DNA from: JAGTVG01 sp964389805
Lineage (GTDB): Bacteria; Bacteroidota; Bacteroidia; Cytophagales; Cyclobacteriaceae
Reading direction: 5' to 3'
Assembly (NCBI GenBank): GCA_964389805.1
Contig: CAYMFU010000163.1
Coordinates: forward strand, 1 to 9,586
DNA: 9,586 nucleotides
Shown: in pieces, positions 1 to 6,542 of the stretch
Layout: the number at the start of each line of letters is the position of its first letter
Numbering within the stretch: the stretch's first letter is position 1
Notes under the pieces: model-generated
The model's database searches: none
The model's input: only the letters and a program-made list of their open reading frames with translations
What the model was told of the DNA's origin: nothing
Position numbers and translations under genes: made by a program

Positions 1-292
1 CACCCATTCTAGGCAAAAGCAGGTTGGCAAAATACCCCACCATAACAGCTATAAATGCCCGGAAAGAATTTACCTTATAATTTAAAGGCTTTAGAAGAAT
101 TGTCCATCTGTATCCCCGCAGAAAATGGCTAAACAAGGATAGCACAATTGAAATATAAACGAAGGTGAAATTTGCTTTTTTAACTTTTTCGAAAAGCAGA
201 CCGAGGTCAATATCCCTGAATACATACCAGAGTAATCCGAATGCAATTATTAAGGTAAAAGTATACTTTAGAATGGATCTGAAAACTTTCAA
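1..292 (-). CDS. YbhN/UPF0104-type (lysylphosphatidylglycerol synthase TM-like) membrane protein, N-terminal part
   Basis: Only the first 97 residues are in the window; the gene continues past base 1. The translation begins MKVFRSILKYTF and shows one hydrophobic segment at about residues 10-25, a second at about 42-58, then an RGYRW motif (59-63) and the start of a third segment ending ANLLLPRMG (89-97). The R-x-x-R-W and ANLLLPR-G motifs are those I know from the multi-spanning YbhN/AglD/UPF0104 family, related to the flippase domain of lysylphosphatidylglycerol synthase. No specific substrate can be inferred. The start is a TTG at 290-292: an in-frame stop at 317-319 excludes an upstream start, and there is no ATG before residue 84. 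The start lies 5 bases after the panD stop, which suggests translational coupling to panC-panD. Confidence 0.8.
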   Translation of the reverse strand, partial: MKVFRSILKYTFTLIIAFGLLWYVFRDIDLGLLFEKVKKANFTFVYISIVLSLFSHFLRGYRWTILLKPLNYKVNSFRAFIAVMVGYFANLLLPRMG

Positions 293-297
293 GGGAC

Positions 298-648
298 TTA
301 TTGGGGTAGTTTGTTTTTATCATCTGGAAAAATAACCACAGGTTTATGAGATTTTGATTCTTCCGGAGTCATAGAAGCATAGGTTATAATTATGATTACA
401 TCGCCTACCTGAGCCTTCCTGGCGGCGGGTCCATTCAAACAAACTTCACCGCTTCCTCTTACACCTTTAATAACATAAGTTTCAAGTCTTTCCCCATTAT
501 GAATATTCACAATCTGGACCTTTTCATTTTCAACAATTCTGGCAGCGTCCATGAGGTCTTCATCCAGCGTGATACTGCCCACATAGTGTAACTCAGCCTG
601 TGTTATTTTTACCCTGTGTATTTTCGACTTTAGAACCTCGATAAACAT
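298..648 (-). CDS. panD: aspartate 1-decarboxylase proenzyme PanD
   Basis: This pyruvoyl enzyme decarboxylates L-aspartate to beta-alanine, the partner of pantoate in pantothenate synthesis, and acts in the cytoplasm as a tetramer. At 116 residues it is close to the usual length of about 126. The self-cleavage site Gly24-Ser25 is intact within HYVGSIT, and Ser25 would become the pyruvoyl group. The expected active-site residues are visible: Lys9, His11, Tyr22, Arg54, Thr57, Tyr58 and Asn72, the last within CLNGPAAR. The C-terminal tail (about 95-116) is polar and variable. The gene lies 28 bases downstream of panC on the same strand and is followed after 5 bases by the YbhN-like gene. A good TAnnTTTG element just after the panC stop may give it its own promoter. 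Identification is secure. Confidence 0.97.
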   Translation of the reverse strand: MFIEVLKSKIHRVKITQAELHYVGSITLDEDLMDAARIVENEKVQIVNIHNGERLETYVIKGVRGSGEVCLNGPAARKAQVGDVIIIITYASMTPEESKSHKPVVIFPDDKNKLPQ

Positions 649-668
649 GATTTTATCCTTTCAAACCG

Positions 669-676
669 CAAAGTTA
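669..676 (-). promoter_or_regulatory. putative -7 element (TAACTTTG) for panD
   Basis: Read on the minus strand, bases 676 to 669 are TAACTTTG, an exact match to the Bacteroidota -7 consensus TAnnTTTG. It lies in the 28-base gap between the panC stop (677-679) and the panD start (648). A minus-strand TTG at 703-701 is a possible -33 element, but the 24-base spacing is longer than usual. Transcription would start about 15 bases before the panD ATG. This is a pattern match only. Confidence 0.45.
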
Positions 677-1528
677 CTAAATATAGTTAACGTTATCTAT
701 CAATCTAATGTTATTAAGATAACCTGCGATACACAGGGATGTTTCATTTTCGTTCTTCATTTGATCAATAATTTTGAAGTTACTGGTATCGATCATTTCA
801 AAATATTCAAGTTTAAGATCCAGGGCTCCAGCGAATACTTCTTCTATTTTGTTTCTTACACTCAATATCGATTCACCATTCATTAGCATTTCCCGTCCAG
901 TAATCAAACATTTATAAAAAGTGGCTGCCTTGGATCTATGTTCTTCAGGAATACGTAAATTCCTTGATGACATGGCCAATCCATCTTTTTCACGGACCGT
1001 GGGGACACAACGGATCCGGATATTATATGATAAGTCCTGTATCAGTTGCCTGATCAGGTGAAATTGTTGAAGATCTTTCTGGCCAAAATAAGTGAAGTCC
1101 GGAGATATTATATTAAAAAACTTAGAAACTACCAGAGCTACACCTCTGAAATGACCCGGCCTGTATTTTCCTTCCAGTATCAATTCGAATTCACCAAAAT
1201 TGTAATCTGTAATTCTATCGCTTTCATTTTCATAAAGATCCTCCTGGGGTGGGGCATATACGATATCGCAACCTGCCTGCTTTAATTTCCAAAGGTCCTC
1301 ATCAAAGGTTTTAGGATACTTTAAGAGATCTTCTTTATTGTTGAACTGCGTTGGATTAACGTATATGCTGCAGACCGTAGTATCTGCTTCATCTATCGAA
1401 GCTTTTACAAGGGATACATGACCGCTATGAAGGGCCCCCATCGTTGGAACAAAGCCTATTTTCCTTTCTTTTGACCGTTCTTGCTGCAAAATCGGAAATA
1501 ACTCGGATTTTAGGTTAATGACTTTCAT
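677..1528 (-). CDS. panC: pantothenate synthetase (pantoate--beta-alanine ligase) PanC
   Basis: PanC condenses pantoate with beta-alanine using ATP, through a pantoyl-adenylate intermediate, to form pantothenate in the cytoplasm. It is a complete 283-residue protein, the normal length. Motifs in order are FVPTMGALHSGH (26-37, carrying the HIGH-type nucleotide-binding motif), YVNPTQF (56-62), EGKYRPGHFRGV (119-130), FGQKDLQQ (148-155) and the KMSKS-like DGLAMSSRN (182-190). I start it at the ATG of 1526-1528 (MKVINLKSEL) and not at the in-frame TTG 27 bases upstream. That TTG lies inside the likely -7 promoter element at 1553-1560, so it would not be on the transcript, and the chosen start matches the family N-terminus. 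The gene is divergent from the GT5-like gene and probably co-transcribed with panD. Confidence 0.97.
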   Translation of the reverse strand: MKVINLKSELFPILQQERSKERKIGFVPTMGALHSGHVSLVKASIDEADTTVCSIYVNPTQFNNKEDLLKYPKTFDEDLWKLKQAGCDIVYAPPQEDLYENESDRITDYNFGEFELILEGKYRPGHFRGVALVVSKFFNIISPDFTYFGQKDLQQFHLIRQLIQDLSYNIRIRCVPTVREKDGLAMSSRNLRIPEEHRSKAATFYKCLITGREMLMNGESILSVRNKIEEVFAGALDLKLEYFEMIDTSNFKIIDQMKNENETSLCIAGYLNNIRLIDNVNYI

Positions 1529-1552
1529 TTTTAAGTTTTTGCACCTTGCCGG

Positions 1553-1560
1553 CAAAGATA
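1553..1560 (-). promoter_or_regulatory. putative -7 element (TATCTTTG) for panC
   Basis: On the minus strand, bases 1560 to 1553 read TATCTTTG, an exact fit to TAnnTTTG. Transcription would begin near 1547, about 20 bases before the panC ATG. No clear TTG -33 element is present at the usual spacing. A perfect 10-base palindrome, TTGCCGGCAA (1546-1555), overlaps this element and the expected start point. Confidence 0.5.
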
Positions 1561-1609
1561 AAATTACTTTTTTAATATTGATTAGGTACTAAAATAGTTG
1601 AATATGTAG

Positions 1610-1617
1610 TACCTTTG
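1610..1617 (+). promoter_or_regulatory. putative -7 element (TACCTTTG) for the GT5-like gene
   Basis: The bases TACCTTTG match the Bacteroidota -7 consensus TAnnTTTG exactly. Transcription would start near 1623, about 30 bases before the ATG at 1654. There is no good -33 match at standard spacing: TTG occurs at 1598-1600, which is too close, and at 1578-1580, which is too far. Together with the panC element it makes a divergent promoter pair about 75 bases apart. Confidence 0.5.
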
Positions 1618-1653
1618 TGAATCTTTTCATTAGAAAAACCAAATAGATAAATT

Positions 1654-2466
1654 ATGTCAAAACTTCGAATTCTCTACGTTGCGAGTGAGATTAATCCTTT
1701 TTTACAAACATCAGAAGTAGCAGAATTTGTCAGGCAATTGCCGCAACGCATGCAGGAAAAGGGTATGGAGATCCGGATTCTTGTGCCTCGATTCGGATTA
1801 ATAAATGAACGAAAAAACCGCTTACACGAAGTTGTTCGGTTGTCCGGGATTAACATCTCAGTTGGCGATGAGGAAAAACCTCTGGTCATAAAAGTAGCTT
1901 CTATTCCGAACGCCAAACTTCAGGTTTATTTCATTGACAATGAAGATTATTTTCATCGGAAGTCAGTCTTCTATGACAAGGAAAATAATTTTTATGAGGA
2001 TAATGATGAACGAGCCATATTCTTTTGCAAAGGAGTAATTGAAACGGTTAAGAAATTGGGATGGGCACCAGATATCGTTCACTGTAACGATTGGATGACC
2101 AGTTTAATTCCAATGTATCTTAAGACTACTTACAAGAGCGATCCGATTTTCCACAATACCAAAACGGTATTTACGATCTACAATAATACTTTCGATTACA
2201 AGTTTAATGGAGATCTGATCGATAAAGTAAAAATGCTGGATATTGATGATAGTATGTTAACAAATCTTGAGTCAGGTGATTTTGAGGGTTTTATTAAAAT
2301 AGGCATTGAATATTCCGATTCTGTAATTAAGGCCGGTGAAAAACTGGAAACGAATCTGGATAAACTTTTTGATAAGATTCCTGGGGATAAGAAGGTGGAT
2401 AAAATAGTTAAGGAAGATGACTATCTGGAATCATACTATAATCTTTATCACGAGCTTGTTGGGTAG
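1654..2466 (+). CDS. stand-alone glycogen/starch synthase (GT5) N-terminal-domain protein
   Basis: This 270-residue protein resembles only the N-terminal Rossmann half of GlgA-type glycogen synthases (usually about 480 residues). Recognisable parts are RILYVASEINPF (5-16), IRILVPRFG (40-48), DIVHCNDWMTSLIP (140-153) and VFTIYNN (172-178). The ADP-glucose-binding KTGGLADV signature is replaced by QTSEVAEF (18-25), the usual HDWH is NDWM (145-148), and FTIHN is FTIYN. The C-terminal GT-B domain is absent. The tail is lysine/aspartate-rich, ends DDYLESYYNLYHELVG, and leads straight into the next gene. There is no sign of a frameshift, because the following DNA codes for an unrelated lipoprotein. 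I recall similar short proteins beside panC in other Bacteroidota, so it is probably a conserved form and not a decayed gene. It is probably not a working glycogen synthase; its function is unknown. It overlaps the downstream gene by 50 bases. Confidence 0.8.
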   Translation: MSKLRILYVASEINPFLQTSEVAEFVRQLPQRMQEKGMEIRILVPRFGLINERKNRLHEVVRLSGINISVGDEEKPLVIKVASIPNAKLQVYFIDNEDYFHRKSVFYDKENNFYEDNDERAIFFCKGVIETVKKLGWAPDIVHCNDWMTSLIPMYLKTTYKSDPIFHNTKTVFTIYNNTFDYKFNGDLIDKVKMLDIDDSMLTNLESGDFEGFIKIGIEYSDSVIKAGEKLETNLDKLFDKIPGDKKVDKIVKEDDYLESYYNLYHELVG

Positions 2467-3733
2467 AACTCAATATGGGTTACTTGTTCTGGTAACTCTT
2501 TTTCTTTTTGCCTGTGAGGAACCAAATGAGATTGGACTTGAACTAACTGGTGACGCCAACAGGATAGGTGCGTATTATCAGGAGATTGAGCTTAGTACAA
2601 GACTAATCAACAACGACTCACTTTTTACATTATCTGTTCAAAGACTCTTAACCGGCAATACCTTCAATGAGGAATTTGGGAGTTTAACCGCTACCTCATA
2701 TACTCAATATGGATACTCTGGGGCTAAAATTGAGGTACCCGAAACTGCAATATACGACTCATTAGTTCTTTATATTAACAGTGATTATGCATTTGGTTCC
2801 GGTATATCCGATATCCAAAGATTTAATGTACATGAGTTGACAGAAGATCTTTATGATACAGCAGCATATTTCAGTTTTAGTTCGGCTGAGTATGATCCTA
2901 ATCCTTTATCAACAGGCGATTTTATTATCCCCGAAAGAGAAGACACGGTACTTTCTTTTAAAATTGATGATACCTATGGGCAACGACTGTTCGAAGCAAT
3001 TCAGGATACCAATATTATAGATCCGAATGATGTTGGAACTTTACAGGCCTTGTTTAAAGGATTTGCCTTTGTTTCAGATGCTGGCAATAATTCTGTGCTG
3101 GGAATCAGCGCCTCAAATGATTCCACATCTCTTCGATTATATTGGACTGAAGATACGGTTAATCACAGCTATCCTTTTGAATTTTTTGGTGTTGCAAATT
3201 TCAATCAGATCGTTACTGACCGAAGTGGCAGCCCACTGGAAGGCCTAGAAGATCTACATTATCAGGATTTTACCCCGGATAATAATAAATCCTATATTCA
3301 GTCAGGTGCCGATCTTGTATCTAAACTGGATTTTACTCCTATGCTGAATTTTTTTGATACTATCGAATATGCGACAATAAATCAGACTGTGATCTCCATT
3401 AATATTGATCAACCAAAATTTAATGAGCTTCCTCCATCATACGTATATTTTTATTATCACGATGATGACAACAAACGGATAAAGGATCTTGGACAATATT
3501 TAGGTATTCTCCAGGATGGTTCTACCGAGCTGCAGCGGGCCCCTTTAAATGAAGAGGATCTATTGTATGAAGCACCGATAACCATATTCAGCGACAGGTT
3601 GATCCAAGGAACTTATACGGATACAACTGTTCTTATATACCCTCCCGAATTTGGGATTACCAATACCGTAAACCAATTCCTGGCCAGCCCGAATAAAATC
3701 GTCCTGAAAATTTATTATTCCAAGATCAAATAA
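2417..3733 (+). CDS. DUF4270-type lipoprotein
   Basis: The 438-residue protein has a hydrophobic stretch GLLVLVTLFLFA (21-32) followed by Cys33, a lipoprotein signal with an LFAC lipobox. The mature end begins CEEPNEIGLELTGD, the pattern I associate with DUF4270 proteins of Bacteroidota. The body is rich in aspartate, serine, tyrosine and short beta-strand-like segments. A region around YIQSGADLVSKLDFTPML and the following TINQTVISINID resembles the conserved part of the family. It should be secreted and anchored to the outer membrane; acidic residues just after the Cys could favour surface display, but this is inference. The ATG at 2417 gives a 32-residue signal and a 50-base overlap with the GT5-like gene. 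TTG codons at 2456 or 2459 would give a more typical 18-19-residue signal peptide and a shorter overlap. The molecular function is unknown. It lies 174 bases before glmS. Confidence 0.85.
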   Translation: MTIWNHTIIFITSLLGRTQYGLLVLVTLFLFACEEPNEIGLELTGDANRIGAYYQEIELSTRLINNDSLFTLSVQRLLTGNTFNEEFGSLTATSYTQYGYSGAKIEVPETAIYDSLVLYINSDYAFGSGISDIQRFNVHELTEDLYDTAAYFSFSSAEYDPNPLSTGDFIIPEREDTVLSFKIDDTYGQRLFEAIQDTNIIDPNDVGTLQALFKGFAFVSDAGNNSVLGISASNDSTSLRLYWTEDTVNHSYPFEFFGVANFNQIVTDRSGSPLEGLEDLHYQDFTPDNNKSYIQSGADLVSKLDFTPMLNFFDTIEYATINQTVISINIDQPKFNELPPSYVYFYYHDDDNKRIKDLGQYLGILQDGSTELQRAPLNEEDLLYEAPITIFSDRLIQGTYTDTTVLIYPPEFGITNTVNQFLASPNKIVLKIYYSKIK

Positions 3734-3764
3734 CCTTTTTTACGAGGACAGCTTTTCAGACACC

Positions 3765-3782
3765 AGCATATTCCAATATGCT
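3765..3782. repeat. 18-base inverted repeat upstream of glmS
   Basis: Arms AGCATATT and AATATGCT are perfect complements around a CC centre. No T-run follows, so it is a poor intrinsic terminator; the form suits a protein-binding site. It lies 32 bases after the lipoprotein stop and 125 bases before glmS. Confidence 0.55.
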
Positions 3783-3786
3783 CCAT

Positions 3787-3800
3787 TACTTGCTCAAGTA
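3787..3800. repeat. 14-base inverted repeat upstream of glmS
   Basis: TACTTG and CAAGTA flank a CT centre, giving a second perfect inverted repeat only four bases after the one at 3765-3782. Both have a two-base centre but the arm sequences differ. It could be an operator or RNA structure, or it could be chance in AT-rich DNA. Confidence 0.4.
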
Positions 3801-3873
3801 TTAAGCCAGCATTAAATTTTTCTGTTTATTTAAAATATTCTTCAAAAATTATTATTTTTTAACAAAATAATCC

Positions 3874-3881
3874 TATATTTA
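3874..3881 (+). promoter_or_regulatory. possible -7 element (TATATTTA) for glmS
   Basis: TATATTTA matches TAnnTTTG in all but the last base. It would start transcription near 3887, about 20 bases before the glmS ATG. The DNA upstream is A/T runs with no clear TTG element at the right spacing. The rest of the 174-base gap holds two inverted repeats and no sign of a glmS ribozyme. Confidence 0.3.
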
Positions 3882-3907
3882 ATGGTTCATCAAAACTCAA
3901 ACAACCT

Positions 3908-5743
3908 ATGTGTGGAATAATGGCCTATATCGGAAACCAGGAGGCGTTACCAATAATACTTAATGGATTAAAACGTCTTGAATATCGTGGATATGACAGC
4001 GCCGGTGTTGCTGTACTTAACGATAATCTCAAAATTTCAAAAAAGAAAGGGCGGGTGATAGATCTTGAAGATCATATGGAGAAGAAGGCCCTTCATGGAT
4101 CAATAGGAATTGGGCATACCAGGTGGGCAACGCATGGGGAACCAAATGATCAAAATGCCCATCCTCATATTTCAGGTAACGGGCGAATTGTACTGGTCCA
4201 TAATGGAATCATTGAAAACTATAATACAATCCGCAAGGAGTTGTCCAAGTCAGGCCACCAGTTTCAAAGTGAAACGGATTCTGAAGTGCTGGTACATTTT
4301 ATTGAAAGTATCCAGATCCAAAACCAGTGCAGCCTGGAGAAGGCAACACGAATTGCCTTATCCAATGTAGTTGGTGCCTACGCCATTGTTCTACTTTCCC
4401 TGGATGAACCGGACCGTATCGTTGCCGCACGTAAAAGTAGCCCACTGGTCATAGGTGTTGGGAAGGATTCATATTTTGTAGCCTCAGATGCTTCACCAAT
4501 CATTGAGCATACCAAAGATGTTATCTACTTGAAGGATTCAGAGATTGCTGTTATAGAAAAGAATGACATCTTGCTGAAAGACGTAAACAATGTTAAATCA
4601 CTTCCTTTCGTTCAAACGCTTGAAATTGATCTGGATTCCATTGAAAAAGGCGGATATGATCATTTTATGCTAAAAGAGATCTTCGAGCAGCCCAGATCCA
4701 TTGGTGATTGTATGAGAGGCCGTCTGAATGCAGAAACCGGTCATCTGGTATTGGGTGGGATTCAGGAATATGCAGATCAACTTCTAAATGCAGAACGAAT
4801 TATCATGATTGCCTGTGGTACTTCCTGGCATGCCTGCCTGGTGGCTGAATACTTTTTTGAAGAGTTTTGCAGGATCCCTGTGGAGGTCGAATACGCTTCA
4901 GAATTCAGATACCGAAATCCTGTGATTGAAAAGGGGGATATTGTGATCGCTGTTTCACAATCGGGTGAGACTGCTGATACCCTGGCGGCTATAGAAATGG
5001 CCAAATCAAAATATGCCATTGTATTTGGAATATGCAATGTGGTTGGCAGTTCCATTTCGAGAACTTCACACGAGGGAGCGTATACGCATGCGGGACCGGA
5101 AATCGGTGTTGCCAGTACGAAAGCTTTTACAGCACAATTAATTGTCCTGAACATGATCGCCTTACAATTGGCAAAGAAGAAGGGATATCTCGATCAGGAG
5201 AAATTCAATTCAATGCTTAAGGAAATGTCTGCTATCCCGGAAAAGGTAGAACGTGCTTTAAAGAATAATGATAATATCAAAGAGGTAGCTAATGAATATA
5301 AGGATGCTTCGAACTCCATATATCTTGGAAGAGGATATAATTTCCCAGTCGCACTGGAAGGTGCACTTAAGCTTAAGGAAATATCTTATATCCATGCAGA
5401 AGGATACCCCGCTGCTGAAATGAAACATGGGCCAATTGCCCTTATCGATGAGAACATGCCTGTAGTTGTAATCGCTACCCGGGATAGTACTTATGAGAAG
5501 ATCGTGAGTAATATTCAGGAGGTTAAAGCCAGGAAAGGAAAAATTATAGCAATTGTAACTGAAAACGATAAGACCATAAAAGAGTTTGCAGATCATGTAA
5601 TAGAAATACCTGAAATAAATGAAGCACTTTCTCCTTTACTTACGGTAATACCTCTTCAATTACTCGCCTATCACATAGCGGTAATGAGAGATTGTAATGT
5701 GGACCAGCCCAGAAACCTTGCGAAATCAGTAACGGTGGAGTAA
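3908..5743 (+). CDS. glmS: glutamine--fructose-6-phosphate aminotransferase (isomerizing) GlmS
   Basis: GlmS transfers the amide of glutamine to fructose-6-phosphate, making glucosamine-6-phosphate, the entry step to UDP-GlcNAc for peptidoglycan and lipopolysaccharide. The 611-residue length is normal. The N-terminal glutaminase domain (about 1-220) begins MCGI, so Cys2 becomes the N-terminal nucleophile after Met removal. It also carries RLEYRGYDSAG (23-33) and HTRWATHG (70-77). The isomerase half has two SIS domains, seen in GTSWHACL, SQSGETADT and GPEIGVASTKAF, then EGALKLKEISYIHAEGYPA and EMKHGPIALI. It ends LAKSVTVE, the expected C-terminus with the catalytic lysine. A small oddity is CGIMAYIG where CGIVGYIG is common. 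It probably has its own promoter in the 174-base gap upstream, and it converges with the VTT gene after 26 bases with no visible terminator. Confidence 0.97.
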   Translation: MCGIMAYIGNQEALPIILNGLKRLEYRGYDSAGVAVLNDNLKISKKKGRVIDLEDHMEKKALHGSIGIGHTRWATHGEPNDQNAHPHISGNGRIVLVHNGIIENYNTIRKELSKSGHQFQSETDSEVLVHFIESIQIQNQCSLEKATRIALSNVVGAYAIVLLSLDEPDRIVAARKSSPLVIGVGKDSYFVASDASPIIEHTKDVIYLKDSEIAVIEKNDILLKDVNNVKSLPFVQTLEIDLDSIEKGGYDHFMLKEIFEQPRSIGDCMRGRLNAETGHLVLGGIQEYADQLLNAERIIMIACGTSWHACLVAEYFFEEFCRIPVEVEYASEFRYRNPVIEKGDIVIAVSQSGETADTLAAIEMAKSKYAIVFGICNVVGSSISRTSHEGAYTHAGPEIGVASTKAFTAQLIVLNMIALQLAKKKGYLDQEKFNSMLKEMSAIPEKVERALKNNDNIKEVANEYKDASNSIYLGRGYNFPVALEGALKLKEISYIHAEGYPAAEMKHGPIALIDENMPVVVIATRDSTYEKIVSNIQEVKARKGKIIAIVTENDKTIKEFADHVIEIPEINEALSPLLTVIPLQLLAYHIAVMRDCNVDQPRNLAKSVTVE

Positions 5744-5769
5744 GCTAAGCATGAGGAGATCAGGAATGT

Positions 5770-6342
5770 TTAAATCAGATTGACCTCCCAGAAAATGATT
5801 GAATATACGCCGTATCTAACAAACCTGGATAAAGCATATATCCAGAATTTCCGGAATGGATAATTAACAGATCCCATTAACATGCTTATCCCTGAAAATG
5901 GCAAGGGTGTTAGTGCGGCTACCACGATAACAAAGAATCCGTATTCGTTGAGGTATTTCAGGTACTTGTTTAAATACCTTCTTTTTATAAATCTATAGAT
6001 GATGGTGGAATTCAGCTTTACACCGATCCAGAATCCGAGTAAACCTGCAAGATAGGAGATGATAGCCAGCAGGGATATATCAAAAATGTATGTATTCAGA
6101 TCATTTGCTGACGTGGACCAGATAAAGAACACCTCCGGCGGTATTATGCCAAAGAAGATTTCAGAAAATGTGTAAATTGTAAAAACTAGAAAGGAATTAT
6201 CATAGATGGGTTTGAGAAACTCAAAATTTTCCGGTTTAGCGAATTTTTTAAACAAAATAAATAAGACAATAAAGACAGCAAGGATTAAAACTCCCCTCAG
6301 GAAATTCCGAATAAAAAAAATGCCCTTATCTGAAATGTTCAT
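5770..6342 (-). CDS. small VTT/DedA-like membrane protein
   Basis: This 190-residue, strongly hydrophobic protein has about five membrane segments, near residues 14-31, 50-75, 86-107, 135-156 and 165-187. Features fit the VTT (SNARE-associated/DedA) family. There is an acidic residue in a Pro-rich turn within a membrane segment (PPE, 68-70), and a loop-helix with LTPLPFSGISMLMGS (144-158). After it comes an arginine pair in ALSRFVRYG (170-178), like the conserved arginines of DedA proteins. DedA/VTT proteins act in lipid scrambling or proton-linked envelope homeostasis; which applies here is unknown. It has no signal peptide and begins MNISDKGIFFIRNF. It is on the opposite strand to glmS and apt, so it is a single-gene unit. 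The family call is by motif and topology and is less certain than the housekeeping genes. Confidence 0.7.
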   Translation of the reverse strand: MNISDKGIFFIRNFLRGVLILAVFIVLFILFKKFAKPENFEFLKPIYDNSFLVFTIYTFSEIFFGIIPPEVFFIWSTSANDLNTYIFDISLLAIISYLAGLLGFWIGVKLNSTIIYRFIKRRYLNKYLKYLNEYGFFVIVVAALTPLPFSGISMLMGSVNYPFRKFWIYALSRFVRYGVYSIIFWEVNLI

Positions 6343-6366
6343 TTTATTTTTTATGGAAGGATTCGA

Positions 6367-6393
6367 AAATAATCATATTTATTTTGATTATTT
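6367..6393. repeat. 9-9-9 inverted repeat in the VTT-apt gap
   Basis: AAATAATCA (6367-6375) and TGATTATTT (6385-6393) are perfect complements separated by nine AT-rich bases. It lies 25 bases upstream of the VTT gene start. Because the DNA here is very AT-rich, chance is a real possibility; an operator or transcript hairpin is the alternative. Confidence 0.4.
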
Positions 6394-6442
6394 AACCGAT
6401 CATAAATTATTTAAACTCTCACGAAATATATAAAATTATTCA

Positions 6443-6459
6443 ATTCATTTTGAATGAAT
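6443..6459. repeat. 7-3-7 inverted repeat in the VTT-apt gap
   Basis: ATTCATT (6443-6449) and AATGAAT (6453-6459) flank TTG. A second, overlapping pair, ATTCAA (6438-6443) and TTGAAT (6450-6455), shares the same bases. It lies near the middle of the 200-base divergent gap, where it could serve either gene. Nothing else is recognisable in this gap except a weak TACTTTTT -7 candidate at 6515-6522 before apt. Confidence 0.4.
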
Positions 6460-6542
6460 AGTCGGCGCGATATCATAAAATTTTTAATTTCTCTGGGAAA
6501 ATTAAGATTTTGAGTACTTTTTAGCACATATAAACAAAAAAG

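Noticed and set aside
647..886. Plus-strand open frame opposite the 3' end of panC
   Set aside because: It is antisense to conserved panC sequence, low in complexity, and without a promoter or recognisable domain.
1654..2530. Frameshifted full-length glycogen synthase
   Set aside because: No frame downstream encodes a glycosyltransferase C-terminal domain; the overlapping frame begins a lipoprotein signal peptide instead.
3734..3907. glmS ribozyme upstream of glmS
   Set aside because: That ribozyme is known from Gram-positive bacteria, and this AT-rich gap does not show its conserved pseudoknot core; the spacing to the ATG also leaves little room.
4777..5154. Minus-strand open frame inside glmS
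   Set aside because: It lies opposite well-conserved SIS-domain sequence, has no family features and is a frame shadow.
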